A stretch of 6,194 bases of DNA from Bacteroidia bacterium (GTDB lineage: Bacteria > Bacteroidota > Bacteroidia > Bacteroidales > UBA12481), in assembly GCA_026391235.1 (NCBI GenBank), contig JAPLDV010000728.1:1-6194 (forward strand), written 5' to 3'. Shown here piece after piece: positions 1 to 5,643 of this stretch. The notes beneath the pieces are model-generated. The model saw only the letters and a program-made list of their open reading frames with translations, did not search any database and had not been told where the DNA came from. The position numbers were made by a program, and so were the translations under genes. Each line of letters starts with the position of its first letter. The first letter of the stretch is position 1.

Positions 1-246
1 AGCGGTGGCTGCAGGGATCATGAGTTTAATTTATGGAAGCTTCCGCCTAATGCATTGAATCCTCCGCCGGTTGAATTAGCGCTATCTCATAACGCCAACG
101 GCGACATGTGCGAAGCCTGGATCACGCGCTGGCTGGCATTCTCACTGGTTCCGCTTCGTGAAGCTGGAAAGCATGAAACAAAATTCCTGCTGAGAGGATC
201 ACCTGAAATGTCGGCGTACTTCGGGGAGTTCACCTATAAATATTAA
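1..246 (+). CDS. C-terminal end of an unrecognised protein (5' truncated)
   Basis: The frame is open from the first base to a TAA at 244-246, giving 81 visible residues, so the gene starts outside the window. An internal TTG at 55 could be read as a start, but the frame continues upstream of it without a stop and the sequence there looks equally protein-like (SGGCRDHEFNLW), so I treat it as partial. Visible landmarks are a GGCxxHxF motif near the left edge, a central segment LALSHNANGD followed by MCEAWIT, and a C-terminus SAYFGEFTYKY. The alternating polar/hydrophobic pattern suggests a small beta-rich domain. I have a weak memory of similar GGCxxHxF and HxxxGDxCEA segments in Bacteroidota secreted or lipoprotein families, but cannot name the family. 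Any signal peptide would be outside the window. Coding status is fairly secure; function is unknown. Confidence 0.7.
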   Translation, partial: SGGCRDHEFNLWKLPPNALNPPPVELALSHNANGDMCEAWITRWLAFSLVPLREAGKHETKFLLRGSPEMSAYFGEFTYKY

Positions 247-280
247 TCCCTGCTGTTTGAATTCCGTGGTCTGCAAAGGG

Positions 281-300
281 GTCCCCGCCTTCGCGGGGAT
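281..300. repeat. REP-like GC-rich palindrome
   Basis: TCCCCGC (282-288) and GCGGGGA (293-299) form a perfect 7-bp stem around the loop CTTC (289-292), followed by ATGAC. No T-run follows, so it is not a typical intrinsic terminator, although it lies 35 bases after the stop of the upstream gene and could protect that mRNA end. The core, with the motif GTCATCCCCGCGAAGGCGGG on the minus strand, resembles dispersed REP-type palindromes I recall from many bacterial genomes. Whether it is repeated in this genome cannot be seen here. Confidence 0.55.
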
Positions 301-324
301 GACAACGATCCGAGGGTAATTTTT

Positions 325-356
325 GCGTGTCACGTTTCACGCATCACGTGTCACGA
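325..356 (-). repeat. Short tandem array of CGTGANN heptamers (copy 1)
   Basis: Read on the minus strand, this stretch is four consecutive 7-bp units fitting CGTGANN (CGTGACA, CGTGATG, CGTGAAA, CGTGACA), followed by a partial CGC. It ends about seven bases before the -33 element of the rpsO promoter. The same unit in the opposite orientation makes up the array at 5574-5634, and both share the 13-mer CGTGAAACGTGAC. There are no spacers, so it is not CRISPR. Its function is unknown: it may be a slippage-generated intergenic repeat or a protein-binding array. Confidence 0.65.
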
Positions 357-362
357 TTCTTT

Positions 363-393
363 TTTGTTTTACACAAACCTTTTTGTATCTTTG
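363..393 (+). promoter_or_regulatory. Bacteroidota-type promoter of rpsO
   Basis: TTTG at 363-366 and TATCTTTG at 386-393 match the -33 TTTG and -7 TAnnTTTG elements of the primary sigma factor of Bacteroidota, with a 19-bp spacer that fits the consensus. Transcription should start near 398-401, leaving a leader of only about 30 nt, A/T-rich and without a Shine-Dalgarno sequence, before the rpsO ATG at 432. Since no separate pnp promoter is visible, this promoter probably drives pnp as well. Confidence 0.8.
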
Positions 394-431
394 CGCGTTA
401 ATTTAAAGAAAACTGTAAAATTTTAATAAAC

Positions 432-701
432 ATGTACTTAACGGCAGAAAAGAAACAAGAATTTTTCGAGAAGTACGGGAAGTCCAATACAGACACCGGT
501 TCGCCAGAGGGACAGGTTGCCTTATTCTCCTACCGTATTGCTCATTTGACAGGGCATTTGAAGAAAAACCGCAAGGACTTCAGTACCCAGCGATCGTTGA
601 TCAGATTAGTAGGTAAACGCAGAAGGCTGCTCAACTATCTCAAGGACCGGGACATAGCGCGTTACCGGGCGATTATTAAAGAATTGAACTTACGTAAATA
701 A
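432..701 (+). CDS. rpsO: 30S ribosomal protein S15
   Basis: S15 binds the central domain of 16S rRNA at a three-way junction early in assembly of the 30S platform. The 89-residue product has the standard family length and four-helix layout. Recognisable segments are the N-terminal LTAEKKQEFFEKYGKS, then NTDTGSPEGQVALFSYRI (residues 19-36), HLKKNRKDFSTQRSL (42-56) and the highly conserved basic end LVGKRRRLLNYLKDRD (59-74) with YRAIIKELNLRK at the C-terminus. The ATG at 432 is the only sensible start because it gives the canonical N-terminus. No Shine-Dalgarno sequence precedes it; the upstream bases are TTTTAATAAAC, as is common in Bacteroidota. It lies downstream of a clear promoter and is followed after 63 bases by pnp, the same order as in many bacteria. 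S15 represses its own translation in several phyla; the roughly 30-nt leader here leaves little room for a structured binding site unless it extends into the coding region. Confidence 0.97.
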   Translation: MYLTAEKKQEFFEKYGKSNTDTGSPEGQVALFSYRIAHLTGHLKKNRKDFSTQRSLIRLVGKRRRLLNYLKDRDIARYRAIIKELNLRK

Positions 702-710
702 CCCAGGAAG

Positions 711-738
711 AAAAGGCAATATCAAAATTGCCTTTTTT
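711..738 (+). terminator. Hairpin terminator or attenuator between rpsO and pnp
   Basis: AAAAGGCAAT (711-720) pairs perfectly with ATTGCCTTTT (727-736) around the six-base loop ATCAAA, and the 3' arm runs into a T-rich tract (733-738, then CTTCTT). This has the form of an intrinsic terminator. The pnp start codon lies only 27 bases further and no TAnnTTTG promoter is visible between them, so termination is probably partial and sets the ratio of rpsO to pnp transcripts. It may also act as an mRNA processing or stability hairpin. Confidence 0.75.
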
Positions 739-764
739 CTTCTTAATTAATCCGATTTTATAAG

Positions 765-2603
765 ATGTATCAAGTATATCAGAAGACCATCACATTGAAT
801 GATGGACGGACGATAACCATTGAAACCGGTAAACTGGCCAAACAGGCCGACGGCTCTGTGGTAGTCACCATGGGAAAAACCATGATCCTGGCGGCAGTGT
901 GTGCCTCCAAAACGGCAAAAGAAGGTGTCGACTTCATGCCACTAAGTGTTGAATACAAAGAGAAATTTGCTGCAGCAGGACGTTTCCCTGGTGGCTTCAT
1001 GAAAAGGGAAGCTCGTCCGAATGACAATGAGGTCCTGATTTCCCGCCTCGTCGACCGCGCTTTGCGTCCACTTTTTCCGGATGATTATCATGCAGAAGTA
1101 TTTGTAACCCTTAGTCTCTTGTCAGGTGATATCACCTGTCCACCGGATGCGCTGGCCGGATTGGCCGCTTCGGCAGCATTTGCATTGACTGATATTCCTT
1201 TCGCCGGCCCGATCAGCGAAGTGCGTGTTGCCCGCATCGACGGAGACATGGTTATTAATCCAGGCATGGATGACCTTAAAGAGGCTGATCTCGATGTTAT
1301 TATCGCCGGAACCTATGACAATATCATGATGGTTGAAGGTGAGATGCATGAAGTTTCAGAATATGAAATGCTCGAAGCAATCAAATTCGGTCACGAAGAA
1401 ATAAAGAGGCATTGCCAGGCTCAGCTTGAAATGCGCAAAGAACTTGGAAAAGACAGCATCAGGGAATATAGTCATGAGACCAACGACCCCGATCTGAAAA
1501 CAAAAGTTTTCGAATCAACCTATCAGCAGGTATATGATATTGCCAAGGCTCAAAAACCTAAGCATGAGCGTGCTGAAGCATGGGAAAAACTGGAAGAGGA
1601 ATACATCATCTCTATGGGCGAAGAAGCCACTGACATTGTTAAGTCGATGGTAAAGAGGTATTTCCACGATGTAATGAAAGAAGCCACGCGGAATATGCTC
1701 CTCGATGAAGGTATCCGTCTGGATGGCCGTAAAACCGATGAGATCCGCGAGATCTGGAGCGAAGTTGATTATCTTCCGATGGCGCATGGCTCGGCAATAT
1801 TCACCCGCGGTGAAACCCAGTCGCTGACCACCATTACTCTCGGAACAAAACTCGACGAGAAAATTGTCGATGAAGTTTTGAACCAGGGGAAAGACAGGTT
1901 CCTGCTCCATTACAATTTTCCGCCTTTTTCAACCGGCGAAGCTCGTCCGATGCGCGGCATCAGCCGCAGGGAAATTGGTCATGGTAACCTGGCTCACAGG
2001 GCAATTAAGCCCATGCTGCCGGATCCCGAGGATAATCCATACGTAATCCGCATTGTTTCAGATATCCTTGAGTCGAACGGTTCCTCTTCCATGGCAACGG
2101 TTTGCGCTGCTACCCTGGCTTTGATGGATGCAGGCGTGAAAATCAAAAAACCGGTTTCAGGTATTGCTATGGGACTCGTGGTTGGTAAAGACAAGCGATA
2201 TAAGGTGTTGTCGGATATTCTTGGCGACGAGGATCATCTTGGTGATATGGACTTTAAAGTTACCGGTACCAGGGATGGCATTACCGCCTGCCAGATGGAC
2301 ATCAAAGTTGACGGGCTATCCTATGAGATTCTCGCCGAAGCACTTGAACAGGCAAACCGCGGAAGAATGTATATCCTGGATAAGATTCTTGAAACCATCG
2401 CAGAACCACGTGAAGACTACAAACCGCATGTTCCGAGAATACAAACCATGACCATTCCAAAGGATATGATCGGCGCGGTTATCGGTACAGGTGGAAAAAT
2501 CATTCAGGAAATTCAACTGCGCACCCACACCATCATTAAGATAGAGGAAAAAGATGTCATAGGATTTATCGAGGTAGATTCTCCGGATAAGGAAGCAATT
2601 TAG
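765..2603 (+). CDS. pnp: Polyribonucleotide nucleotidyltransferase (PNPase), catalytic and KH part, ended by a premature TAG
   Basis: PNPase degrades RNA 3' to 5' by phosphorolysis, releasing nucleoside diphosphates; it is normally a homotrimer in the cytoplasm and often part of the RNA degradosome. The 612 residues read here cover the first RNase PH-like domain (about 10-145, with [14 protein letters not shown] at 72-85 and RPLFP at 101-105), the helical linker domain (about 240-325), the second, catalytic RNase PH-like domain (about 330-545) and the KH domain (about 555-612, GxxG loop at 574-577). Active-site residues are present: the phosphate-binding serines in NGSSSMA (440-442), and Asp490, Asp496 and Lys498 in the [13 protein letters not shown] segment, matching Asp486, Asp492 and Lys494 of the E. 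coli enzyme. The reading frame then meets TAG at 2601-2603 while the homology continues in the same frame, so a normal protein would be about 750 residues. If the stop is real, the product keeps catalysis and KH but loses S1 and the tail. The ATG at 765 gives the expected N-terminus. Confidence 0.95.
   Translation: MYQVYQKTITLNDGRTITIETGKLAKQADGSVVVTMGKTMILAAVCASKTAKEGVDFMPLSVEYKEKFAAAGRFPGGFMKREARPNDNEVLISRLVDRALRPLFPDDYHAEVFVTLSLLSGDITCPPDALAGLAASAAFALTDIPFAGPISEVRVARIDGDMVINPGMDDLKEADLDVIIAGTYDNIMMVEGEMHEVSEYEMLEAIKFGHEEIKRHCQAQLEMRKELGKDSIREYSHETNDPDLKTKVFESTYQQVYDIAKAQKPKHERAEAWEKLEEEYIISMGEEATDIVKSMVKRYFHDVMKEATRNMLLDEGIRLDGRKTDEIREIWSEVDYLPMAHGSAIFTRGETQSLTTITLGTKLDEKIVDEVLNQGKDRFLLHYNFPPFSTGEARPMRGISRREIGHGNLAHRAIKPMLPDPEDNPYVIRIVSDILESNGSSSMATVCAATLALMDAGVKIKKPVSGIAMGLVVGKDKRYKVLSDILGDEDHLGDMDFKVTGTRDGITACQMDIKVDGLSYEILAEALEQANRGRMYILDKILETIAEPREDYKPHVPRIQTMTIPKDMIGAVIGTGGKIIQEIQLRTHTIIKIEEKDVIGFIEVDSPDKEAI
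2601..2603 (+). other. In-frame nonsense codon (TAG) inside pnp
   Basis: The codons around this point read [16 protein letters not shown], and the upstream and downstream parts are in exactly the same frame. This is therefore a single-codon interruption, not a frameshift. In related PNPases the position falls in the helix that links KH to S1 and usually holds a charged or polar residue. GAG, AAG, CAG and several other sense codons are one substitution away from TAG. A sequencing or assembly error, a true point mutation, suppression and codon reassignment are all possible. Confidence 0.95.
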
Positions 2604-3017
2604 GCTGCCATGGAAATTATCCAGGGTATCTGTGCTGTTCCGGAAGTTGGACAGATTTACAACGGAAAGGTTGTATCGATAGTTGCCTTTGGTGCATTCA
2701 TCGAAATCCTGCCTGGAAAAGAAGGTCTTCTTCATATTTCGGAAATCTCCTTTAAACGGTTGGAAACCGTCGAGGAAGAGCTCAAGGTTGGCCAGATGAT
2801 CGAGGTAAAGCTCATCGAAATTGATGAAAAATCCGGTAAATATCGCTTGTCAAGAAAAGTACTTCTGCCAAAGCCTGAAGGTTATGTAGAGCCTGTTCAG
2901 CATGATCGTGGTCCAAGAGGCCCGCGGGATGACCGTGGCGGACGTGATAACCGTGATCGCCGTGATAGCGGCGACCGTGGCGGAAGGCCGCCCCGCAGGG
3001 ATTATGACCGTCGTTAA
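2604..3017 (+). CDS. pnp: PNPase C-terminal fragment: S1 RNA-binding domain and Arg/Asp/Gly-rich tail
   Basis: This is the in-frame continuation of pnp after the TAG. The first available ATG is at 2610 (135 residues from there). The S1 domain occupies about residues 12-85 of that fragment, with the typical pattern [18 protein letters not shown], then [13 protein letters not shown] and [13 protein letters not shown], ending in [12 protein letters not shown]. The last 38 residues (98-135) are low-complexity and probably disordered: 14 Arg, 9 Asp and 7 Gly, with Arg at every third position through the first half. In an intact PNPase the S1 domain binds RNA substrate beside KH at the mouth of the central channel. 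Internal initiation at 2610 is conceivable, with a weak purine run AAGGAAG at 2589-2595, but the spacing is long and I consider it unlikely. The fragment shows no further lesions, which suggests it is still under selection or that the stop is an artefact. Confidence 0.85.
   Translation, partial: AAMEIIQGICAVPEVGQIYNGKVVSIVAFGAFIEILPGKEGLLHISEISFKRLETVEEELKVGQMIEVKLIEIDEKSGKYRLSRKVLLPKPEGYVEPVQHDRGPRGPRDDRGGRDNRDRRDSGDRGGRPPRRDYDRR
2931..2984 (+). repeat. Direct repeat and 9-bp periodicity in the pnp tail
   Basis: The 12-mer GACCGTGGCGGA occurs at 2931-2942 and again at 2973-2984, exactly 42 bp (14 codons) apart. Between the copies, CGTGAT recurs at 2943, 2952 and 2961 with 9-bp spacing, encoding Arg-Asp-x triplets. 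Such a repeat could change in length by slippage or recombination without breaking the frame. Confidence 0.75.
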
Positions 3018-3044
3018 TCGATCGGTTAACAAGATATAGCTGAT

Positions 3045-3077
3045 AAGATCCCTGCAATCGCGGGGATTTTTTTATTT
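3045..3077 (+). terminator. Intrinsic terminator after pnp
   Basis: AAGATCCCTGC (3045-3055) pairs with GCGGGGATTTT (3060-3070) around the loop AATC, with two G-T wobbles, and runs into a long T-rich tract (TTTTTTTATTTTT, 3067-3079). It lies 27 bases after the pnp stop and directly before the kinase start codon at 3085. Confidence 0.85.
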
Positions 3078-3084
3078 TTAAGCC

Positions 3085-3756
3085 ATGGAACTAAATAAGA
3101 AATATCCATGTAAGTACAGGTTAGTGATTATCGAAGGCAATATCGGAGCCGGAAAAACATCCCTGGCTAGCAGAATCAGTGCGGATTATAACTGTCACCT
3201 GATTTTGGAACGATTCGCCGATAACCCATTCCTGCCAAAATTTTACCAAGATCCGGATCGCTTTGCATTCCCTCTTGAGATGTCATTTTTGGCCGACCGG
3301 TATACACAATTGAAAAAGGAGCTTATTGATCCTGATATTTTTAGCCCGTTCATTATTACAGACTATTGTTTTATGAAATCACTGATATTCGCGGGGAATA
3401 CACTTAGCGGTGATGAGTACAACCTGTATTCACAGTTATTTCATATCATGAACTCATCACTACCAAAACCCGACCTGTTAGTTTATTTGCACCAGGATCC
3501 TGATAATCTGCTTATTAATATCTGGAATCGGGGTCGCGAATATGAATCTGCCATTACAGCCGATTATCTTAAAAGGATTCAGTCCGGGTATTTTGATTTT
3601 TTCCGACAGGAGTTATCAATAAGGATACTCGTGGTGGATACGCGGGAAATTGATTTTGTGAATAACCGCGAGGATTATCATACTCTGGTTGCTTCAATTT
3701 TCGGTCAGGAATACCCCGTTGGTTTAACAAGAGCTTTTCCAAATCGGGTGAAGTAA
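3085..3756 (+). CDS. Deoxynucleoside kinase (deoxyguanosine/deoxyadenosine kinase type)
   Basis: Enzymes of this family use ATP to phosphorylate the 5'-OH of deoxynucleosides in the salvage pathway; the reaction is cytosolic. The 223-residue product is slightly longer than Bacillus subtilis Dgk (about 207). Visible motifs in order are the Walker A loop EGNIGAGKTSLA (17-28), the substrate-site stretch LERFADNPFLPKFYQD (41-56) with Glu42 in the place of the catalytic base, the DRY segment (71-73), ITDYCFMKSLIFAGNTLS (91-108), which corresponds to the DRS-like region and resembles ADYHIYKNVIFAERTLS of Dgk, then LPKPDLLVYL (126-135), the Arg-containing lid NRGREYESAI (148-157) and the terminal VDTREIDFVNNRED (184-197). 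Purine versus pyrimidine preference cannot be read from sequence; the Dgk-like motifs favour purine deoxynucleosides. The ATG at 3085 puts the P-loop at a normal distance. The start lies about six bases past the T-run of the pnp terminator, with no visible promoter of its own, so expression may depend on readthrough. Confidence 0.9.
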   Translation: MELNKKYPCKYRLVIIEGNIGAGKTSLASRISADYNCHLILERFADNPFLPKFYQDPDRFAFPLEMSFLADRYTQLKKELIDPDIFSPFIITDYCFMKSLIFAGNTLSGDEYNLYSQLFHIMNSSLPKPDLLVYLHQDPDNLLINIWNRGREYESAITADYLKRIQSGYFDFFRQELSIRILVVDTREIDFVNNREDYHTLVASIFGQEYPVGLTRAFPNRVK

Positions 3757-3799
3757 AGTGTGCGATTAACATTTTTATTGTATCAGATTTTTTTTTTCA

Positions 3800-3826
3800 T
3801 TGATCTGCAAAAGATTTATATTTTTG
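3800..3826 (+). promoter_or_regulatory. Probable Bacteroidota-type promoter of the lipoprotein gene
   Basis: TATTTTTG at 3819-3826 is an exact match to the -7 TAnnTTTG element. A TTG at 3800-3802 is the nearest -33 candidate, but its 16-bp spacer is shorter than the usual 19-21 bp. A run of ten T (3788-3797) lies just upstream and could act as an UP-like element. The expected start of transcription near 3832-3835 gives a leader of about 35 nt to the ATG at 3869 and rules out the upstream ATG at 3800 as a start. Confidence 0.6.
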
Positions 3827-3868
3827 TGGTACATTGAAAACGAAAAAACAAACATAAAATCAGTCGTT

Positions 3869-5476
3869 ATGAAGAAATTCAACCTCAGTATTATGATGGC
3901 CATTGCTGTCATTGTGGTCCTATCGGGCTGCAACGGGCTCAACAAAATGAAGAAATCCGCATCAGGGATTAAGTACGAAGTAAAACCAGATGTGTTGGAA
4001 ATGCATGGCGGAAATGTCGGCCTTTCAGTTGTGGCCACATATCCCGTAAAATTCTTTAACAAGAAAGCCGTGGTAGTAGCAACGCCCGTACTAAAAACTC
4101 CTGCCGGCGATGTTGAATTTAAACCCTTAACATTGCAGGGAGAAAAGGTTACCGACAATAATAAGGTGATTAATTTTGCATCAGGCGGTAAGGCAACCTT
4201 TGAAGGAACCATTCCTTACACTAAAGACATGCGTCAATCCGAATTGATTATGAAGGTGGAAGCTTCGATGAAATTGAAAAAAGTTGCTTTTGAACCTGTC
4301 AAAATTGCTGACGGTGTTATTTCAACCCCGGTTCTCCTGGCCAACCAGCTGGGTGAAGTAGTTGTGGCTCCGGACAAATTTCAACGAATCGTTCCGGAAA
4401 CCTACAAGGCTGAGATTAAATATGATATCAACAGAGCTGAGGTGAAAAAGACTGAAATGAAATCAGAAGCAGTAACAGCTCTGAAAGATAAAGTTAAAAC
4501 CGCCAATTCGAAATCAAATTACAACATCAAAGGTGTTGATGTTTCAGCTTTTGCATCACCCGACGGGAAGCTGGAACTGAATGATAAACTGGCCAAGGAA
4601 CGTTCGCAAACAGCTTCTAAGTTTTTCAAAAAAGAGCTGGAAACCATGAAGGTTTCGAAAGCCGACCAAAGCGAATTCTTTAAACTGATGTCCACAGCTG
4701 AAGACTGGGATGGTTTCAAGGATCTGGTTACGAAATCAAAAATTCAGGATAAAGATTTGATATTAAGGGTGTTATCAATGTATAATGATCCTGATGTCCG
4801 TGAAAAGGAAATTCGCAATATTTCAGTTGCTTTTACGGAATTGGCTGACCAGATTTTACCCGCTTTGCGCCGTTCGAAGTTTTCCGTCAATGTTGATGTT
4901 GTCGGCAAATCAGATGAGGAATTACTGAAAATCGCTACCAGTAAGCCTTCGGATCTTGAAATCGAAGAGGTTCTTTATGCTGCAACCCTAACCAAAGATG
5001 TTAAAGTTCAGAATGGCATCTATAAGGCCGCTACGGAAAAATTCCCAACCTGCTACCGTGCATGGAATGACTATGGAATGACCGCCGCTCAGCAAGGGGA
5101 CATGAAAACCGCTAAAACCGCCGCTGCCGGAAGTCAGGCTGAACACAATATGGGTATCGTTAACGTTAAGAAAGGCGATTACAAGCAGGCCGTTACCAAC
5201 TTCGGCTCTTCATGCCTGTTTAATGCAGCTTTGGCTCAAACCCTGAACAAAGACTACGCAAAAGCTCTAAAAACCCTTGATTGTATTACTGAACCCAATG
5301 GCATTACCAGCTACCTGAAGGCAATTGTTTATGCACGCCAAGGACAGAGCGCCAATATGTTCAAATCTCTCGAAGCTGCCGTTGCCGCTCAGTCTGATCT
5401 GAAACAGATGGCTAAAACCGACCTTGAGTTCGGCAAGTTTTTCGAGGATGCCAAATTCCAGGGGATCGTGAAATAA
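3869..5476 (+). CDS. Outer-membrane-type lipoprotein with an OmpA-like region and C-terminal TPR-like repeats
   Basis: The ATG at 3869 (535 residues) is preferred over an in-frame ATG at 3800 because it starts a clean lipoprotein signal: KK, a hydrophobic stretch, and lipobox LSG-Cys21. The residues after Cys21 (NGLNKMKK) lack the acidic surface-export signal of Bacteroidota lipoproteins, so a periplasm-facing position is more likely. Residues about 30-180 form a beta-rich region. Residues about 180-260 resemble the first half of an OmpA C-terminal domain: a strand AEIKYDINRAEV (181-192), then VDVSAFASPDGKLELN (223-238) and the NxxLAxxRS helix (238-246), a pattern used to contact peptidoglycan. 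A helical region follows, with VREKEIRNISVAF (310-322) and ILPALRRSKFSVNVDVVGKSDEE (329-351). Residues about 365-535 are TPR-like helical pairs, for example KAATEKFPTCYRAWNDYGMTAAQQGD (386-411) and MGIVNVKKGDYKQAVTNFG (428-446), ending in DLEFGKFFEDAKFQGIVK. It is probably an envelope scaffold; the precise role is unknown. It appears to be monocistronic. Confidence 0.85.
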   Translation: MKKFNLSIMMAIAVIVVLSGCNGLNKMKKSASGIKYEVKPDVLEMHGGNVGLSVVATYPVKFFNKKAVVVATPVLKTPAGDVEFKPLTLQGEKVTDNNKVINFASGGKATFEGTIPYTKDMRQSELIMKVEASMKLKKVAFEPVKIADGVISTPVLLANQLGEVVVAPDKFQRIVPETYKAEIKYDINRAEVKKTEMKSEAVTALKDKVKTANSKSNYNIKGVDVSAFASPDGKLELNDKLAKERSQTASKFFKKELETMKVSKADQSEFFKLMSTAEDWDGFKDLVTKSKIQDKDLILRVLSMYNDPDVREKEIRNISVAFTELADQILPALRRSKFSVNVDVVGKSDEELLKIATSKPSDLEIEEVLYAATLTKDVKVQNGIYKAATEKFPTCYRAWNDYGMTAAQQGDMKTAKTAAAGSQAEHNMGIVNVKKGDYKQAVTNFGSSCLFNAALAQTLNKDYAKALKTLDCITEPNGITSYLKAIVYARQGQSANMFKSLEAAVAAQSDLKQMAKTDLEFGKFFEDAKFQGIVK

Positions 5477-5487
5477 TTGAATATTAC

Positions 5488-5513
5488 GTAGAGACGTTTA
5501 TAACCGTCTCTAC
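5488..5513. repeat. Perfect intergenic palindrome
   Basis: GTAGAGACG (5488-5496) and CGTCTCTAC (5505-5513) are perfect 9-bp inverted arms around an eight-base A/T-rich centre (TTTATAAC). No T-run follows, and a stronger terminator hairpin lies 28 bases downstream, so this is probably a dispersed REP-like palindrome. I recall GTAGAGACG...CGTCTCTAC palindromes as common intergenic repeats in several phyla, but copy number in this genome cannot be assessed. Confidence 0.65.
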
Positions 5514-5534
5514 CGATAGACATTATCATTCATA

Positions 5535-5573
5535 ACAAAAAGGGCCGCTTCAAACGAAGCGGCCCTCTTTGTT
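5535..5573. terminator. Bidirectional terminator between convergent genes
   Basis: AGGGCCGCTTC (5541-5551) pairs with GAAGCGGCCCT (5556-5566) around the loop AAAC: an 11-bp perfect, GC-rich stem. On the plus strand it is followed by CTTTGTT; on the minus strand by TTTTTGTT, which is the better U-tract. The position between two genes pointing at each other fits a shared terminator for the lipoprotein gene (+) and the TonB gene (-). Confidence 0.9.
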
Positions 5574-5634
5574 AGTGACAAGTGACAAGTGACCGGTGAT
5601 CGTGAAACGTGACTCGTGACGCGAAAGAGTGACA
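5574..5634 (+). repeat. Tandem array of NGTGANN heptamers (copy 2)
   Basis: The stretch divides into units of seven bases fitting NGTGANN: AGTGACA twice, AGTGACC, a six-base GGTGAT, CGTGAAA, CGTGACT, CGTGACG, a degenerate six-base CGAAAG and AGTGACA. It begins directly after the bidirectional terminator and ends nine bases before the stop codon of the TonB gene. It shares the 13-mer CGTGAAACGTGAC with the minus strand of the array upstream of rpsO. Function is unknown. Confidence 0.7.
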
Positions 5635-5643
5635 GTTGGCTGG

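Noticed and set aside
55..246. A complete 63-residue gene starting at TTG 55
   Set aside because: The frame is open to the left edge and the upstream codons look equally protein-like, so this is the end of a longer gene.
1515..1910. Minus-strand open frame of 131 codons inside pnp
   Set aside because: It is antisense to the conserved second RNase PH region, with no promoter or recognisable motif.
2591..2612. A frameshift as the cause of the pnp break
   Set aside because: Both halves are in the same frame and only one codon is affected, so it is a nonsense codon.
2316..2735. Minus-strand open frame of 139 codons across the pnp break
   Set aside because: It lies fully antisense to conserved KH and S1 coding sequence and resembles no known protein; it is a shadow frame.
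2943..2969. CGTGAT units in the pnp tail as further members of the intergenic heptamer family
   Set aside because: They recur every 9 bp as Arg-Asp-x codons, not every 7 bp, so codon usage explains them.
3800..3868. Start of the lipoprotein gene at the upstream ATG 3800
   Set aside because: It would put 23 charged and mixed residues before a perfect lipoprotein signal peptide, and the ATG lies within the predicted promoter, upstream of the likely transcription start.
3775..4212. Minus-strand open frame of 145 codons over the lipoprotein start
   Set aside because: It is antisense to the signal peptide and N-terminal region of a better supported gene, and its N-terminus has no start signals.
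5574..5634. CRISPR array
   Set aside because: Units are only 7 bp, directly tandem and without unique spacers, and no cas genes are present.
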